Shown: positions 21,499 through 34,382, numbered from the stretch's first letter. The stretch is 64,000 bases of DNA from Balamuthia mandrillaris (GCA_031835245.1 JAVKOQ010000218.1:1-64000); one strand, 5' to 3'. The notes: generated by a model not told the origin, from the letters alone. Numbers and translations: made by a program.

Positions 21499-22319
21499 AA
21501 TTGATCTTTACTTGTCTCTCTTATTGTTCTGTTCTTGCTCCATTTATCTTTCTGTTCCTTACTAACTCCATTTTATTAAAACAGTGGCATTGGATGGACC
21601 ATTGCGTAGGGTTAAGAGCCAACAACAAAAATGTTGCAGTGCTATGTTGTGTATCGGGCTACACTATATCCTCTTGCGAGTTGCACTTTAAAGGCAGGGA
21701 TGAACTGCTTTTGAACAGTGCTTCTCCTCCTCCTTCGGCAACTTCTCTAACTACTCCTTCTACTTCCTTCAGTGACACTTCGTTATCTTACTCTCTTCCC
21801 CCTACATCTTCTTCTTCTGCTCCTTCATCATCATCCGCTTCTCCTCCTTCCTCTTCTTCTTCTTCTCTGTCCTATTCATTCTCTTCTGCTTCTGCTGTCA
21901 CAGTTTCTGCCATAGCAACCACTTCAGGTTCCTCAACAACAATAGCTTCCTCCACCACCACCTCCACAACCACAACTGTAATAGCAACATCACCTCAAGT
22001 CATTGTGAAGTCAGAAACCTCTCAGCTTTTGTTTGCTGGGAAAGAGGCATGGGTCTTTGTGATTCCCCTGAAGGGAAGCAACAAAACCCTGGAGTTAGCT
22101 GCTGACACGCGCTTACAAATGGAAGCTTGGTGTCAATTCTTCACAGCGGCGAGCTCCAGTCGTCGAACGAGTGTTTCGTCGGAAGAGTCTCTTGCTTCTT
22201 CTTTGGCAACTATGAACAGTGGATTTCTTTGGGTGAAAAAGACATCGGGTCTGTGGGACCGGTTCTTTTGCATTAGCGACTATTCTCAGTTGGAGCGGTT
22301 TAAAATCAAGGACGTGGTA

Positions 22320-22365
<46 letters not shown>

Positions 22366-24226
22366 CGTTTCTCTGGTTACTTATTTGTTTATATCCTTTA
22401 TTCTCACTTTACGCTTTTCTTTTCAAACATCAAAAAGAGAGGAGTGAAACTGAAAGACATTCTCCATTCTGAAACCATCTCTCTCGACCAATCTTCTTCC
22501 TCTAAGAAAGTTATTCCACTGATGAACAAAAGCCAATCCAAATCCAAGTTCCTCTCTCAAGTCTGCCACGGCAACAAAGTTCTCAAGCTTTACTTCTCCA
22601 ACAAATCTTCTTCCTCGTCATCCCCTTCCTCTTCTTCTGCTTCATTTGCAACTGCCTCTGTGGCGGCTTCGCGGGCCATATCTTTTGTGGTTCGAGACCA
22701 AGACCATCTCCTCTATTTGAGAGAGCTCATCATGTCGGCTGTTGACGATCTTCAACCTCCAACAACAAAAGCGAAAGAGAGCAACAGACAAGACTTGAAA
22801 AGTTCGATGCAAGCTTCCTTGCTAAAGATCAGCAGCCGTTTTCGTTACGGTAACAAGGAAGTTCAACTAGAGAAAACAAATGCAACCTCTCCTTCTGGTT
22901 CTCTGTCCTCATCGAAAGAAAAAGTGGTAATCCCTTCGCCAGAAGTAAGACAACGCAAACGGCAACAGCAGCAACAGAAAAGATTGATGCAAGAGCGAAA
23001 GAGAAGAAGAAGAAAGAGAACGAGAATGACGAATGTGTTGTTGTTGGAGTGCGATCTGCAGTCGGCCAGGTTTGAGGCTCTTCACTCGGAACATACGGAG
23101 CTAAGAAACTTGGCCAGGAATCTTAGGCAACGAGGTGCCCAAGAAGCCAATGCAACATCATGTACCTCCCTGTCTCTCTCGCTCTTCTCTATTCTCATTT
23201 TGGTAGTTTCTCTTTCTCTCTTTTTTGCTAATGTTTGCCTTTAACAGTTGGAGACTGGGATACCTCCAAAAAGGTCAACGATGGACATTTCCGCATTCTT
23301 AGGTCAGTTTTAACGTTTCTGCGCTCTGTTTTTTATTTTCTTATTGTTTTGCTTTTAACTTTACAGTTTGGATGGAGGAGGTCTCCGAGCTATAATGGAA
23401 GCAGTTCTGCTAACTCGGTTGGTCCGTATCTTTCCTGATCTAATGGAGCGGATAGATCTCTTTGCTGGCGTTTCTGGCGGGTCCATAGTCGCTTCTGCTC
23501 TTGCTACAGGTACTTATCTTCTCTCCTTCTCTTGCTCTTCCTTTTTTCGTTGTATATGTTTCGTTTGTTCAACATAGTAATTCCTGTCCTCACTTCTGTC
23601 TTCTTTGCGCCATAAAAAGGCCACTCACCAGAGTATGTGGTGGAAATGTTCTACCTCTTTGGCCCCTTTGGCTTTAAACGCAAGGCCAGTACCGCCGGGC
23701 AATGGTTCAGCATCCGTCAGGCCAAGTTTGGCAACGAGGCGCTTGCTGCTGGTGGCGATGAATTCTATCACAACCTCACCTTAAAGCAAGTCCCTCGTAA
23801 CATCCTCATCACCTCCTTCTGTTTGGACAACGATGGCTTCGGAGGCAAACTTCGTTCCTGGGAGCCTCGCATCTATCACAACATTCCTCTGAAGAAGTTT
23901 CATTCTTCAACTTCCTTCCCTTCTTCCACAAGGAAACACATTCCATTGGATCAAATGGATCCGTCCACGATGAATCCGGGAGATCTCTTGCTTTGGGATT
24001 GCGTGATGGCTTCGGCGGCGGCTCCCATCTTCTTTCCTTCCTTCAAGAAACATGTGGATGGGGCTTGCATGGTGAACAATCCGGCATTGACGGCGTTGAC
24101 GACGGTAATCAGCGAGGAGGTCGTGGAGAAAAAGGATCTGGATAAAGTGCATATACTTTCGTTGGGCACTGGAAAGTTGTCACAGTTTCTTGATGGTTTG
24201 TTTTTATTAATTTTTGTTGTAGTTTG

Positions 24227-24270
<44 letters not shown>

Positions 24271-24844
24271 GTCTTCACTTCTTATTCGTTTATTTTCCAT
24301 CTTTTTTGTTGTGTTGTTCATTTATAACAAAAACAAAAAAACAGGATTAGAACACGATTGGGGAATGTTACAATGGGGTCCCAAACTAGCCGAAGTCATC
24401 TTTGGTGCAGGACTTCTCCATCAGGAACGAATGGTGGAGATGCTCCTTGGCGATCGTTACCACCAACTCAATCCGTTTATGGAGAAGCCTTTGGCCATGG
24501 ATGATCCGGCGTTACTTCCTGTGCTGGTGGAGATCGCAGACAATGTGGACCTGAGAAAGACGATCGAGTGGATTCGTGTCAACTTTTATGGAGAGGAGCC
24601 CAGAAGGAGACGAAGAGATTCTTTGAAAGAGAAAAAAGAACAACAACCAAGCGAAAGGAAAGGAGATGGCGGAGTAGGAGAAGAAAGTGAGGACAGCGAA
24701 TCAAGCGATAGTGATAGTGAAGGAGAAAAGGAGAATGATAAGATGAGAGGAGGACTGGGAGGCATCGAGGAGCATCATAGATTGGTGCATGACAGGACGG
24801 CTTGGTATGGTTCTGCTATGACGTTGAATCAGTCGTGTGAATAA
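19960..24844 (+). CDS. Multi-PH-domain patatin-like phospholipase
   Basis: Nine exons, 19960-20110, 20273-20352, 20981-21454, 21585-22316, 22438-23161, 23248-23302, 23367-23509, 23620-24195 and 24345-24844, give 1144 residues. The N-terminal PH domain (VKEGWLTKQG, WKTWRERYFKM, ASWIESINTII) is split by two introns. Two further PH-like segments follow (around WHWMDHCV..WCQFF and GFLWVKKTSGLWDRFFCI), separated by Ser-rich loops. The C-terminal patatin domain has the oxyanion loop SLDGGGLRAI, the nucleophile GVSGGS and the catalytic Asp in VDGACMVNNP, so the Ser-Asp dyad is intact. It is likely a lipid acyl hydrolase (PLA2-type) brought to phosphoinositide membranes by the PH domains. Acidic low-complexity runs join the parts. 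Three introns carry CT tracts, and intron 2 is a 628-bp minisatellite. Confidence 0.9.
20353..20980 (+). repeat. Intronic (TTCTCT/GTTCTC)n minisatellite
   Basis: Almost the whole of intron 2 of the phospholipase gene is hexamer arrays of TTCTCT and GTTCTC. No frame is closed for hundreds of bases on either strand, giving spurious Leu/Phe/Ser/Cys and Arg/Glu reading frames. The sense strand is almost purine-free, apart from G in GTTCTC. A proper TTTTTCTCACAG acceptor follows. Confidence 0.92.
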
Positions 24845-24915
24845 ACAAAAAAAAAAACCAAAGAATCTTCAATACACATCCGTTCTTATGCACGTTGTTT
24901 CCTTTCCACTGTCAA

Positions 24916-25993
24916 CTAACTTCGAAGGATGGAAGACTGGACGATGGTGAGGTCTGGCGCCGAGTAGCCAGTGTTGAACCCCATCACAAACGGATGCGGA
25001 GGCAAAGGCAGGACACCCTGCTCCTTACCATCCACCTCAAAGCGCACCTCGTTCTTGCCCTCTCTTGCATCCACAGTAACAACCATGGTACAGAACTCGG
25101 AGGTTCTACTTGGCAGGTCGATGGGATATTGTTCGATCTTGCCGCTCTCTCCGGACGGCCGACGATGAAAAAGGGTGCAGTCGCTCAAGCTGATAGCCGC
25201 AAAGGGAATAAACGGACGCACACCGCGCCCAATGCCAGAGTTGAAGTAGTCCGAGGCGGTGTTGAAGTGGTGGAAGCTCTTCTGGTCATGGAAGAGGCCT
25301 ATCTCCCAGTAACGCGTCTTGGAGCGGAACTCTATCTCTATGGCCTTGCCGGCCCAGTCCATGAACATGGCCTTGCCTTCCTCCTCCTCTTGCTCCTGCT
25401 TGAAAGCAGGAGAGCGAACGTCATTGCTGGCTCTCGCTCGGTCCTGCAGCCCTCTGATGAGGTGAGGCGGTTGGTCCGGCTCAGGAGGCGGTGCGGGCAG
25501 CTTACTGGCCAGCCACTGGCAGCTTTGCCGCAGCTGCCGCTCGGTGGAGAGCACGGCCTTGGGGCAGTGCCCTTTGTGCTCGTCCCTGGCGATGGTCTTG
25601 TGGTCCCTCTGCTCTATCAGGTAGCTTTTGCAGGCGAGCAGCGGGTGAAAGCAGAAATTATTCTCGGAGCGTTCTCTAAAGGTCTGCAGCCAAGAGGTGG
25701 ACATCGCGCCTCCCTGGTGCTCGATGGTGTGGGCCTCTTCCTCGCCAAAGTGCTGGCGGAAAAAGTGGCTCCAGAGGTAGTTGTCCTGCGCCACGGCGGA
25801 CCATCGCTTGTTCACCGTGAAACACCGGCACAAGTGCTTGAGCTCCAGAAACCTAAACACGTCCGCCTGTACACATAGGGTCAGAGTAGATGAGTGAGAG
25901 TCATAGCGTGAAAAAATAACCCTCCTGGGAGGAGGAAGGACCAACCAGTAACTCTTGCGGCAACTCGTCCCAAACAGAGTTTGTCCTTTGCAT
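24916..25993 (-). CDS. F-box protein with SPRY-like C-terminal domain
   Basis: Two exons, 25993-25946 (16 codons) and 25866-24916, give 332 residues. The splice reconstitutes an F-box at the very start: WDELPQELL joined to ADVFRFLELKHLCRCFTVNKRW and NYLWSHFF. The C-terminal 130 residues (TRYWEIGLFHDQ to VRFEVDGKEQGVLPL) have the strand pattern and the FxVDG turn of a B30.2/SPRY-like sandwich, but this is a weak call. It is probably a ubiquitin-ligase substrate adaptor. It converges on the phospholipase gene, with only 71 bp between stops. Confidence 0.72.
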
Positions 25994-26396
25994 TCCCCTT
26001 CTTTCTTTGTTCTGACGAAGTTTCGCAGACAAACCCATCGTGGAGCCTCAATGCAGCAGATCCTCGAGTATTCCATTGTCTTTGGGTTTTCCCGCAAGAA
26101 CGCCCTGGTTACGGCTAGACATTACTCATACTTGCTCTATTCCACTTGGTGTTGAGAGGAAATTCACGCGGAAAAGTTTGCTTTATCGGCAATATGTCGA
26201 CAATATTTTGCGGATAATTATCTTATTTAGACGATATTTTCCTTTTTGTGACTCAATGATGTCATCAGTTACCTAATTTAACAAATTTAACCGGGTGGAA
26301 ATAATATTCATTTATCCGAATGCAATAATATTATAATCGTGGTAATGCATCATGCCCCGATAACAAAGAGGACCAAGCTAAAACGAACGAACGACC
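25994..26396. promoter_or_regulatory. Divergent promoter: F-box gene / exon-repeat protein A
   Basis: A 403-bp AT-rich gap with TGTCGACA at 26195, about 200 bp from each start, and a TGATGTCATCA near-palindrome around 26258. I see no gene in it. Confidence 0.55.
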
Positions 26397-26476
26397 ATGG
26401 CCGGGCGCAGCGTGACCATTCTCCTGGGGCTCTGTGTATGTTTTTTCCTATGTGGCTCTTCTGCAGGTTGGTTTCT

Positions 26477-26511
<35 letters not shown>

Positions 26512-29500
26512 TTTCGTAATACTAAAAGATAGGCTTTGTGATGAATAAAGCCATATTGGATTTGATTCTCGATCCTTTATGTGGTGAAGGTTGTGTGGAC
26601 GACGTGTTTTCCTCGTTAGAAGATGTATTTGGTATGTTGTTTTGTTTTGTTAAAAAAAAGTTTGAGAAGAACTTATTTGGGTCTTCTTGCAACAACAGAA
26701 TATGCTGCAGGAGAAGTGGTGGAAGAACTTACCTTAACAATTACAGAGGGAGTATTTGATTTGCCCCTGCTGCCTGACTATCCACTCACCATCATGTAAC
26801 CTTACTTTCTCATTCTTCTTTCCTTCCTCCTTTTTTTTTTGAAACGGTGTTGCTTCTCGCATGAGCTCACTTTCCCTCTCTTTCGCCTTGAAGAGGAGAC
26901 TTGAAAGATCTTTCCAAAGTCATCTTAACCATCCCTTCCGGCTCCTGCGGTTCCTTGGCTTCCAACCTGACTTTGCAAGGCTTAACGCTACATTCGGCAT
27001 GTTCTACTGCAGCATTGGTTGTGGAAGCAGGCCTGACCTTAACCCTGGATAATGTTGCGATCGTGGAGGCTACTGCAATCGCCGTTCAAGTCAATAACGG
27101 AGCGTTACTCCTCACAAATAATCTCCTCTCAGATATTTTGGACCCTACTGGTACGTGTTGAACGCTCTTCGCTTCTTGCTTCTGGCTAATTCTTCTTCAT
27201 CTTTCTTTTATGGTTTCTCTTGTTCTTGTTCTTGTTCTTGTTCTTGTTATTCTTCTTGTTCTTGTTCTTGTTCTTCTTCTTCTTCTTCTTGTTCTTCTTC
27301 TTCGTCTTCTTCTACTTCTTCTTTCTGCCCCTTTCTTCCGTGCTTGCGTCATCTATCCTTAACTCGATGAATTCAGTTGTGTTATCTGACGGTGCTCAGT
27401 GGATCAGCAGCGGTATTGTTGAAATTCTCAACACTGCAACGTCTGGAGATGGTACGTTGCTTTTTCGTCTTCCTACTTTGTTATCTATTCCACCCTTAAA
27501 CATAACAAAAAACAAAGCACACGCAGCACCAGCCATTCAACTTGGCAGTTATGCCTTTTGGCAAAGCAATGGTCCCGTTTCCTTTACAGGACTTTTAATC
27601 CCTGGTTGGTGTTTCGGCTCTTTCTGTCACTCTCTCTACTCCCGTTGCATTAGTTGTTCTCTCCATTAACTCACTTTTCGTGTCTCTCTCTCTCTCTCTC
27701 TCTTCCATGTTTGTATAACAATATGTTATAGCCCTCCGACTGAACATATCAGCAACCTGGAAACAATATGCCGCTGTTACATTCCAGGATAACGTCATTA
27801 CAGACGCATCAAGTTCTCTGGGTTAGTAAATCTACATGTATTACTTTCATTATTTTCGTATCTTTCTCTCTTGTCCTTTCTTTGGTTGTTTTCTATAGTC
27901 AGTCTCCTTATTATTACTTCCGTTAAAGTTCATCTCTCTGGATCAACATGGCTCAGCTTGGCCCCAGTCGAACTTATCAATAACTCTGTTCACGGTACCA
28001 TCTCGTATCTTCTCATTCTCCATTTGGTTCCTTGTTTTTTACCTCATGAGAAATGAGGTTTGATTTGCTCGCTTTCTTACAATCCTTTTTCACTCAAACA
28101 ACCATCACTCCTATAGCGGCGCACATTCTGCTTGACGCAGCCTCCCATCTAGTCTTTCACTATACCCTCTCTTTTCAACCTGAAGAACGGTCCTCTTCTC
28201 TGTTCTCTTGCCACGACTCGACCGTTGTTTCTTCTCTCTTTGGCGTGGGGTCTGAAAACAACAATTGCATAGTTGTAACGGACTTGGCTATAGCACAATG
28301 GAACCTCAATCCTGAACACCTTTTAGTCTTTGACAAGGATGGAAACAACAAGAGGATCGTTATTTGGGAACCCAACGGAACGGAAACGTTCTACATTGGC
28401 TTTGTAGAGGCTCTAACAGAGTCGTTCAACATCTCCATTGGAACAAGCGACAACTTTCTTCCGGCCGGCGTTTCGTTGCCACAGACGCTCATTCCAATAA
28501 CAACCGGCCAGAACATCTTCCAACTTACCCTCGCCGTTCAAAACATCGTTCAATCTGCTTCGAACCAACTCTTCACGCTTTTGTTGGAACCGCTGGAGCT
28601 GCTTCTTCCAAAATACCTTCTTCAGTCCACGCTCTCCTCTTTGGATGTTCTGACTTCTTCTTCGGTGTTGCATTTGCCTTCTTCCACCGTTTTGTTCCCT
28701 TTCAACAATCCAGACTTTGTCTTTGTTCCAGCTCTCAATTCTTCTTCTTCGTCTTTACCCAACGAAATCTCAACCACTTCAGTACAAGCGTTCTTCCTCG
28801 AACTCTTCGAGGTGGAGAACAATGCCTCTTCTTCGTCTTATCAACAAGTCGTCCATTCGGTTTCTCTTTTCGATTTGAGTTGGAATTATTCTTCAACTGC
28901 TTCTTCATTTTCCTTCTCAACGCACGTAAACATTGGAGAGCAAAACGACTCGACGACCACTCGCATAGAAGTTATCTTCACGACGGTTGAAGCGGGTTCA
29001 CATGTTGAACTTCCCGACGACTCCCTTCTAAGCTTTGTGGAAGACAGCCTAAAGTGGACTTTAGTTTTGGAGAATTGGCCATTTGCCAACGAAGAAAACG
29101 TTTTGAAGCTACGAACGACTCTTCGAACGGGAGATGAAAAGTGGTTATCCGTTACTCAAGAGGATGAAGAGGAAGAAGAAGACAGGGAGAAAGAGTTTGT
29201 GTTGGAGGCAGCAAACAGCAAAGCATTCCTGAGAGTGTTGTCGATTTGTTGGACGGAAGAAGAGTTTGATAAGGAAAAGCAAGTCGACGTGCAAGTGACA
29301 CAATCCGACACGAAACACTCCGAAGTGGAAGTCGTCTTCACCTTTCCTACTTTCCAACAATCGCTTCGTTACGACCCCGACTTGTCCGTTTTGTTAGCCA
29401 ACGATGAAGGAGCCGATGGGGAAGAAAATGGTGAAAAGGACGATGGAGAGGAAGACAAAGTATTGTTGACTATCGTGTTGCCAATTGTGTTGGCAGTGGC

Positions 29501-29615
29501 TGTCGTGGTGGTCGTTGTGGTGAGCATTGCAGGAGTGATCGTGTTGCGAAGAAAGAACACAAAGATGATCAACAGGACCAACAAAGTCAACTTCGAGTTA
29601 ACCTCTCATCCATAA
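26397..29615 (+). CDS. Type I membrane protein of the exon-repeat family, member A
   Basis: I recognise no named family. Nine exons (26397-26466, 26533-26631, 26699-26795, 26894-27150, 27377-27451, 27518-27604, 27732-27821, 27899-27994, 28117-29615) give 789 residues. Exon 1 is a signal peptide (VTILLGLCVCFFLCGSSA). Exon 4 (257 bp) encodes an NLTLxxLxL beta-rich block. Exons 5-8 (75, 87, 90 and 96 bp, all phase 1-1) each encode one repeat of the form xxWxSxGxVxxxN (QWISSGIVEILN, FWQSNGPVSFTG, TWKQYAAVTFQDN, TWLSLAPVELINN), like rungs of a beta-helix. Exon 9 is a long stalk with Ser-rich strands, an acidic linker, one TM helix (LLTIVLPIVLAVAVVVVVVV) and a short basic tail. It is likely a cell-surface adhesin or receptor; that is inference. 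It is followed by member B in tandem. Confidence 0.78.
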
Positions 29616-30307
29616 AACTCCTTCAACTGCTTTTCTATTTGTAATGTTTGTTTGTATAAAAGCACCCCTTTAATTTTTTTTAATACTTTTCGGCTTTACC
29701 TGAACAACTATAGCGTTAGGTCGGGAGTCTTTCACAACTACGCGCCCGATGGGAGTGAGTCTTTCATCTAAAATAAATCATCTTCTGTTTTTTAGTTGTG
29801 GCTGTTGTTCCTCCACAAGAATGTTCATTGAGGGCGAAGACTGAAGTGGCCTCCAAAGTGAAAGACCGGTTGTGTTCACCCGCAATGAGACGGTTGTGTT
29901 GAGGAGGCTCAATACGGTTTGTCACGGAGCCGTGGAACGACGAAGGAATGGCGGAGGTTGTTCCGGTTGGGTGAATGTGACCCACATGAAAGCGAATGAA
30001 TAGGATGTGGGAGTGGTCTCTCTTCCTTGCCCTTCTTTCACCGTTGTCTGCCGTACGACCCTCACTTCAACTCACTGCACGGTGACAAACGGGGCTTCCA
30101 GTAGGAGAAGACCGGCAAAGCACCCGAAAACGAAAGCCAACCAGAGCTAGCCTGTAAACATTTAGGTGAATCGTTTATCCAGGAAGCAATCATGCATTCG
30201 CGTTTGCATAATTGAATAAGTTACGAAAAGAAGACCGTGCAGAGCCAAGGAGGCTACAAGTCATAGACGGCGCCACCAAGAGAGATAGCCCCCTTGTATG
30301 TAAAGCC
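29616..30307. other. Gap between the tandem exon-repeat genes
   Basis: 692 bp. A minus-strand open frame at 29764-29985 has no recognisable domain. GC content is higher than in other gaps, so this may be the remains of a decayed exon or gene; I cannot identify it. No octamer is present. Confidence 0.4.
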
Positions 30308-33300
30308 ATGTATCCCAGTGTTTGCTTGTTTGTGGGGCTCTGTTTGTTTGCTTCTTCAACTCTCTCCGGTACAACAGTTTTCAAAAAATATAAAGCAAAG
30401 AAGAGAGGATACCACCACCACAGAACTCCGTGGTGCCAGTTACTAACACCTTGCTTCCCACCAACAGAGGTTATCTTTCCAGTACCAGCGGACTGTACCT
30501 CTTGCAACCTCAACACGTACTTGGGTACCGTTTGTTTTTTTTGTCTTGCTTGCGTTACATCTCCTGAACGTTATACCGGTTTCCTTTACATTCTATTTTT
30601 TTTTTAGAGGGTGTTGAGTTAGAAGCTTATCGCTTGGAGCTTCCGCCAAACACGTATGAATGGACGATACCCGCTCTCGGGTATTCAGCTCCTGTTACCA
30701 TCGAGTACTTCTTTCTCCTTTGCTCATTCGCTTTACTTTTATGTTTACTGTTCAAACAAGAAAAACCAATGTTAACACTGCACCAACAGAGGCAAAGGAG
30801 CGCACCCAACGGACGTGAAGATCATAAACTGTCTGGGTTCTAGCATCCAAGCCAACCTCACGTTGATAAACGTTTGGTTGCAAGGACCATGCACCGGGTT
30901 GTCTCTTTTTGTTATGGTTCCGCGTTTTAACCTCTCCCTGCACAATGTCCACCTCCAAAACGAAGAGGGAGGCGGCGTTGAAATGAACGAAGGGTGCTCG
31001 CTCCTGACGGACAACCTGGTGGCTAATGGACTCTTTGGCACTGCAGGTCTTTACCTCATGTGTTATTGTATTGGTGCTTTGGTGTAACTAACATCTTAGC
31101 TTTTTCCTCCAGTGTCATTGCATGAAGGAGCTGAGTGGATTAGTAACGGCGATGTTTGGATTGAAGATGTCTATTCGCCGGACCTAAGTACTTTTTACTT
31201 GTTCTTCCTTTGTTTGGCCTCTTTTTCCTCATTCTCTTTCTCTTTCTCTTTCTCTTTCTCTTTCTCTTTCTCTTTCTCTTTCTCTTTCTCTTTCTCCCTT
31301 CTCTTTCTCCTTCTCTTTCTCTTTTTTTCTCCTTCTCTTTCTCCTTCTCCTTCTCTTTCTCTTTCTCCCAAAACGCTGCTTCAGACAAAGGCGCAATCGA
31401 CATGAGCTATGATACACAGTGGACAAGCAACGGTCCAGTTTACTTGATAAACGCAAAAGCAAGAGGTGAGTCGTTCTTAATGCTGTGCGCTCATCAAATG
31501 TTGTAACAAACCTTTATCAGCTGTAATGCTGACGGACAGCAGCTTATGGACGTCATACGACAAGGTATTCTTTAAGAATGGCAATACCGGTATGTGCGCG
31601 CTGCGAAGATTTGTCTTTGAGTGTCCGTTTGTTCTCACATCTTTCCATACAACCAGCTGTGTGGCTTGAGAAGTCTACATGGGAACATCATGACCTAGTA
31701 ATGTTCTTCAACAATTCTGATGTCAACTCCGATCCGCTTGGTAAGAGTGTTTAATACTTTTCTTTCGGTTTTTTTTTCCCATAGCTGAGAGTTTTCCGTT
31801 TCTCTTCATTCAGGTCGCATGTTTGAATCGAACTGGTACAGTAAGGGTGAAGTTCAGTTCATCGAAAATACAATTACCACTGGTTTCGTCTTCTTCTTCT
31901 AGTTCTTCTTCTTCTTCTTCTTCTTCTTCTTCTTGTTCTTGTTCTTCATCTTCTTCTTCTCCTCCTTTTCCTTTGTCTTCCCCTTTGTTTATTGCTACAT
32001 TCTTCTTAATCATTTGTACACCAGGTGCTTTTTTCCACTTGAAGGATTCCAGGGTCTCGTTTCTCTTCACCACTTACCTTCAACAAACAGACGTCCCTTT
32101 CGTCAACTGCACTAATGCCACCGTCATTGGCGCTTTTGACTGCCCTGAATGCCCCTGCAACATCAAAACGATACCGACCGTGGAATGGCAACCTAATCCG
32201 GTTCACCTAGTGGTTTATGACAAGAAAGGCAAACAGAGAGTGGTCTTCTACGAAGCAGGAGACCAGCCATTCTTCCTTCACTTCAATTCTCCTCCCACAA
32301 ACACGTTTCAGCTGGGCGCAACTATAACAGGACTGCCCATAGAAGCAGAGACATCAATCTCCTTGAAAGAAACAAGCGTTCAGGTTGAACCCAACCAACA
32401 ACCCGAGTTTGTGCTCTCCATTACGCACATCCCATCTTCTGCCTCATCGTTTTACTTGTTGTTACAACCTTCCCTCGACAGGGCAGCCCCATACTATGCT
32501 CTCAATTCCTACAACTACATCACCGAAGTGACGGTCACGACACCCACCCATTTGTCCACTGCTATCATCCTCTTCCCAGAAGGCTCTCCCGACTTTATCT
32601 TTGCACCCACGGAAGGCAAGCAAGCAGAAGACATCTCAGCCACAGCCCTGCGGGCCTTCTTTTTGCAGCTGGTGGAAGTGGACTCTTCTGCCCAAACCGT
32701 GGTGACCTCTGTCTCTCTGGTGGACATGCTTTGGGAGAGCGTGGTGGATTCTTCTTCCGGAGAGATCATCTTCTCTGCCAACTTCACCGTCGAGGAGGAG
32801 GAGGAGGAGGAGGAGGAGGAGCGCCCTGTGGTCATGCGGGTGGTGTTCCAAGCGGTGGCAGGGGGAGAGGAAGTGGAACTTCCCAACGGTTCCCTGCTTG
32901 CCTTCCAGGAGGATGGCTTGAAGTGGACGCTGCTTCTGGAGGATTGGCCTTTCGTGCATGAAGACAACCTCTTGGAACTTCACACCATTCTTCGAACGGG
33001 AGAGGAGCAGTGGTTGAATGTGCAAGAAGTTCACAGCGGAGGAGGAGAAGGAGAAAAAGAAGAAAGAGAGTTTGTGTTGGAGGCGGAGAAGAGCCGAGCC
33101 TTGTTGCGAGTGTTGTCTATCGCATGGACGGAGGAGGAGTTTGAAACATCAAAGCAAGTGGGAGTGCGAGTGGAGCGATCGGAGGAAGCGGAAGCGGAAA
33201 CGGAAGTGGTGTTCACCCTGCCTCACTTCCACCATTCTCTGCGATACGATCCCGATGTTTCTGTTTTGTTGACAGGGAGCGATAGAGGAGATGGGGAGGA

Positions 33301-33469
33301 TGGGGAGGATGGGGAGGAGGATGAGGATGAAATGCTGCTGGCCATTGTGTTGCCGGTGGTGTTGGGAGTGGTGGTCCTGGTGGCGGTCGTGGTGACAGTA
33401 ACAGTGGTCCTTGTGCAGAGAAAGAGAAACCAAAAGGTCATCACACAAAGCAGAACCATAACCTTTTGA
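30308..33469 (+). CDS. Type I membrane protein of the exon-repeat family, member B
   Basis: Ten exons (30308-30368, 30468-30524, 30608-30704, 30790-31046, 31113-31187, 31385-31465, 31521-31589, 31657-31740, 31814-31882, 32025-33469) give 764 residues. Exon 1 is a signal peptide (CLFVGLCLFASSTLS) and exon 2 carries CTSCNLN. Exon 4 is 257 bp, as in the other members (ANLTLINVWLQGPC, NLSLHNVHLQNE). Exons 5-9 are phase 1-1 repeat exons of 69-84 bp: EWISNGDVWIED, QWTSNGPVYLIN, LWTSYDKVFFKN, TWEHHDLVMFFNN and NWYSKGEVQFIEN. Exon 10 is the stalk with a CPECPCN cluster, an acidic linker, a TM helix (AIVLPVVLGVVVLVAVVV) and a basic tail. From about 32570 on, the sequence is nearly identical to member C. 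Introns carry TTC and CTTTCT tracts on the sense strand. Confidence 0.8.
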
Positions 33470-33963
33470 GCTGGAGAGGATCATTCGGCCTGTTTTTCCC
33501 ATTTTGCGATTGCTGCTTTTAACGAAGTCCAAACAAAGCACTGTCCATTGAAAATGTTGTTGGTTTTATTCGCTCCTTGTTGTTCTTAAACTCCTTACCT
33601 CACAACACTCAATTTCAGGCATCACCTGCAAAAAGTCTGCGTCAACTCTTTCCTTGTTGGAAGCCGCACACCAACGCCCGGAACCACTTCCAAGAAGCAT
33701 TTACAACACACGCAGCATTCGTATATTGCCCAAGCCTTTAGCAGAAATGAATTGCATGGAAGCCAATGGGCTGCTTCCATCTCGCTAATAAACCTTAAAC
33801 CGTTCCTCATTAACAGATGCAGGTGCCCAGCACGAAACACTATGATTAAAAAAACGTTATTCGGGTTTGACCACGAAACTGTGCAGTTTTATAGCGACGG
33901 GTTTGTTATTTTCAAACTTTCATTTTATTTGAAACAGAACAACAAACAACACAAACTTACAGA
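33470..33963. other. Intergenic, nothing recognised
   Basis: A 494-bp gap between member B and the zinc-module gene, both on the plus strand. A short minus-strand frame (about 33622-33840) is Cys-rich but without homology that I can see. Confidence 0.45.
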
Positions 33964-34337
33964 ATGTTTGGCGGCTTCTTTGGCGGTCCTCAACAACAAC
34001 AAGGAGGAGGAGGCATGTTCGGCGGGCCTCCGCAGCAACAACAAGGAGGCATGTTCGGCGGTCCTCAGCAAGGAGGCATGTTCGGCGGACCTCAACAACA
34101 ACAGGGAGGCATGTTCGGCGGCCCTCAGCAAGGAGGAATGTACGGCGGCCCTGAACAACAACAGCAACAGCAACAACAATATTATCAACAGCAGCAAGGA
34201 GGCATGTACGGCGGAGGTCCTCAACAAGGAGGAATGTACGGCGGTGGTCCTCAACAAGGCATGTGGGCAGCTCCCGTGAGGTACCTTTTTGTTTCTTGTC
34301 CCTACTGTTGTGTTGCTTTTATCATTAGTTAACGAAC

Positions 34338-34382
<45 letters not shown>

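Noticed and set aside
24916-25878. Plus-strand 327-residue frame antisense to the F-box gene
   Set aside because: The minus strand carries a recognisable F-box across a good splice; the plus frame shows none.
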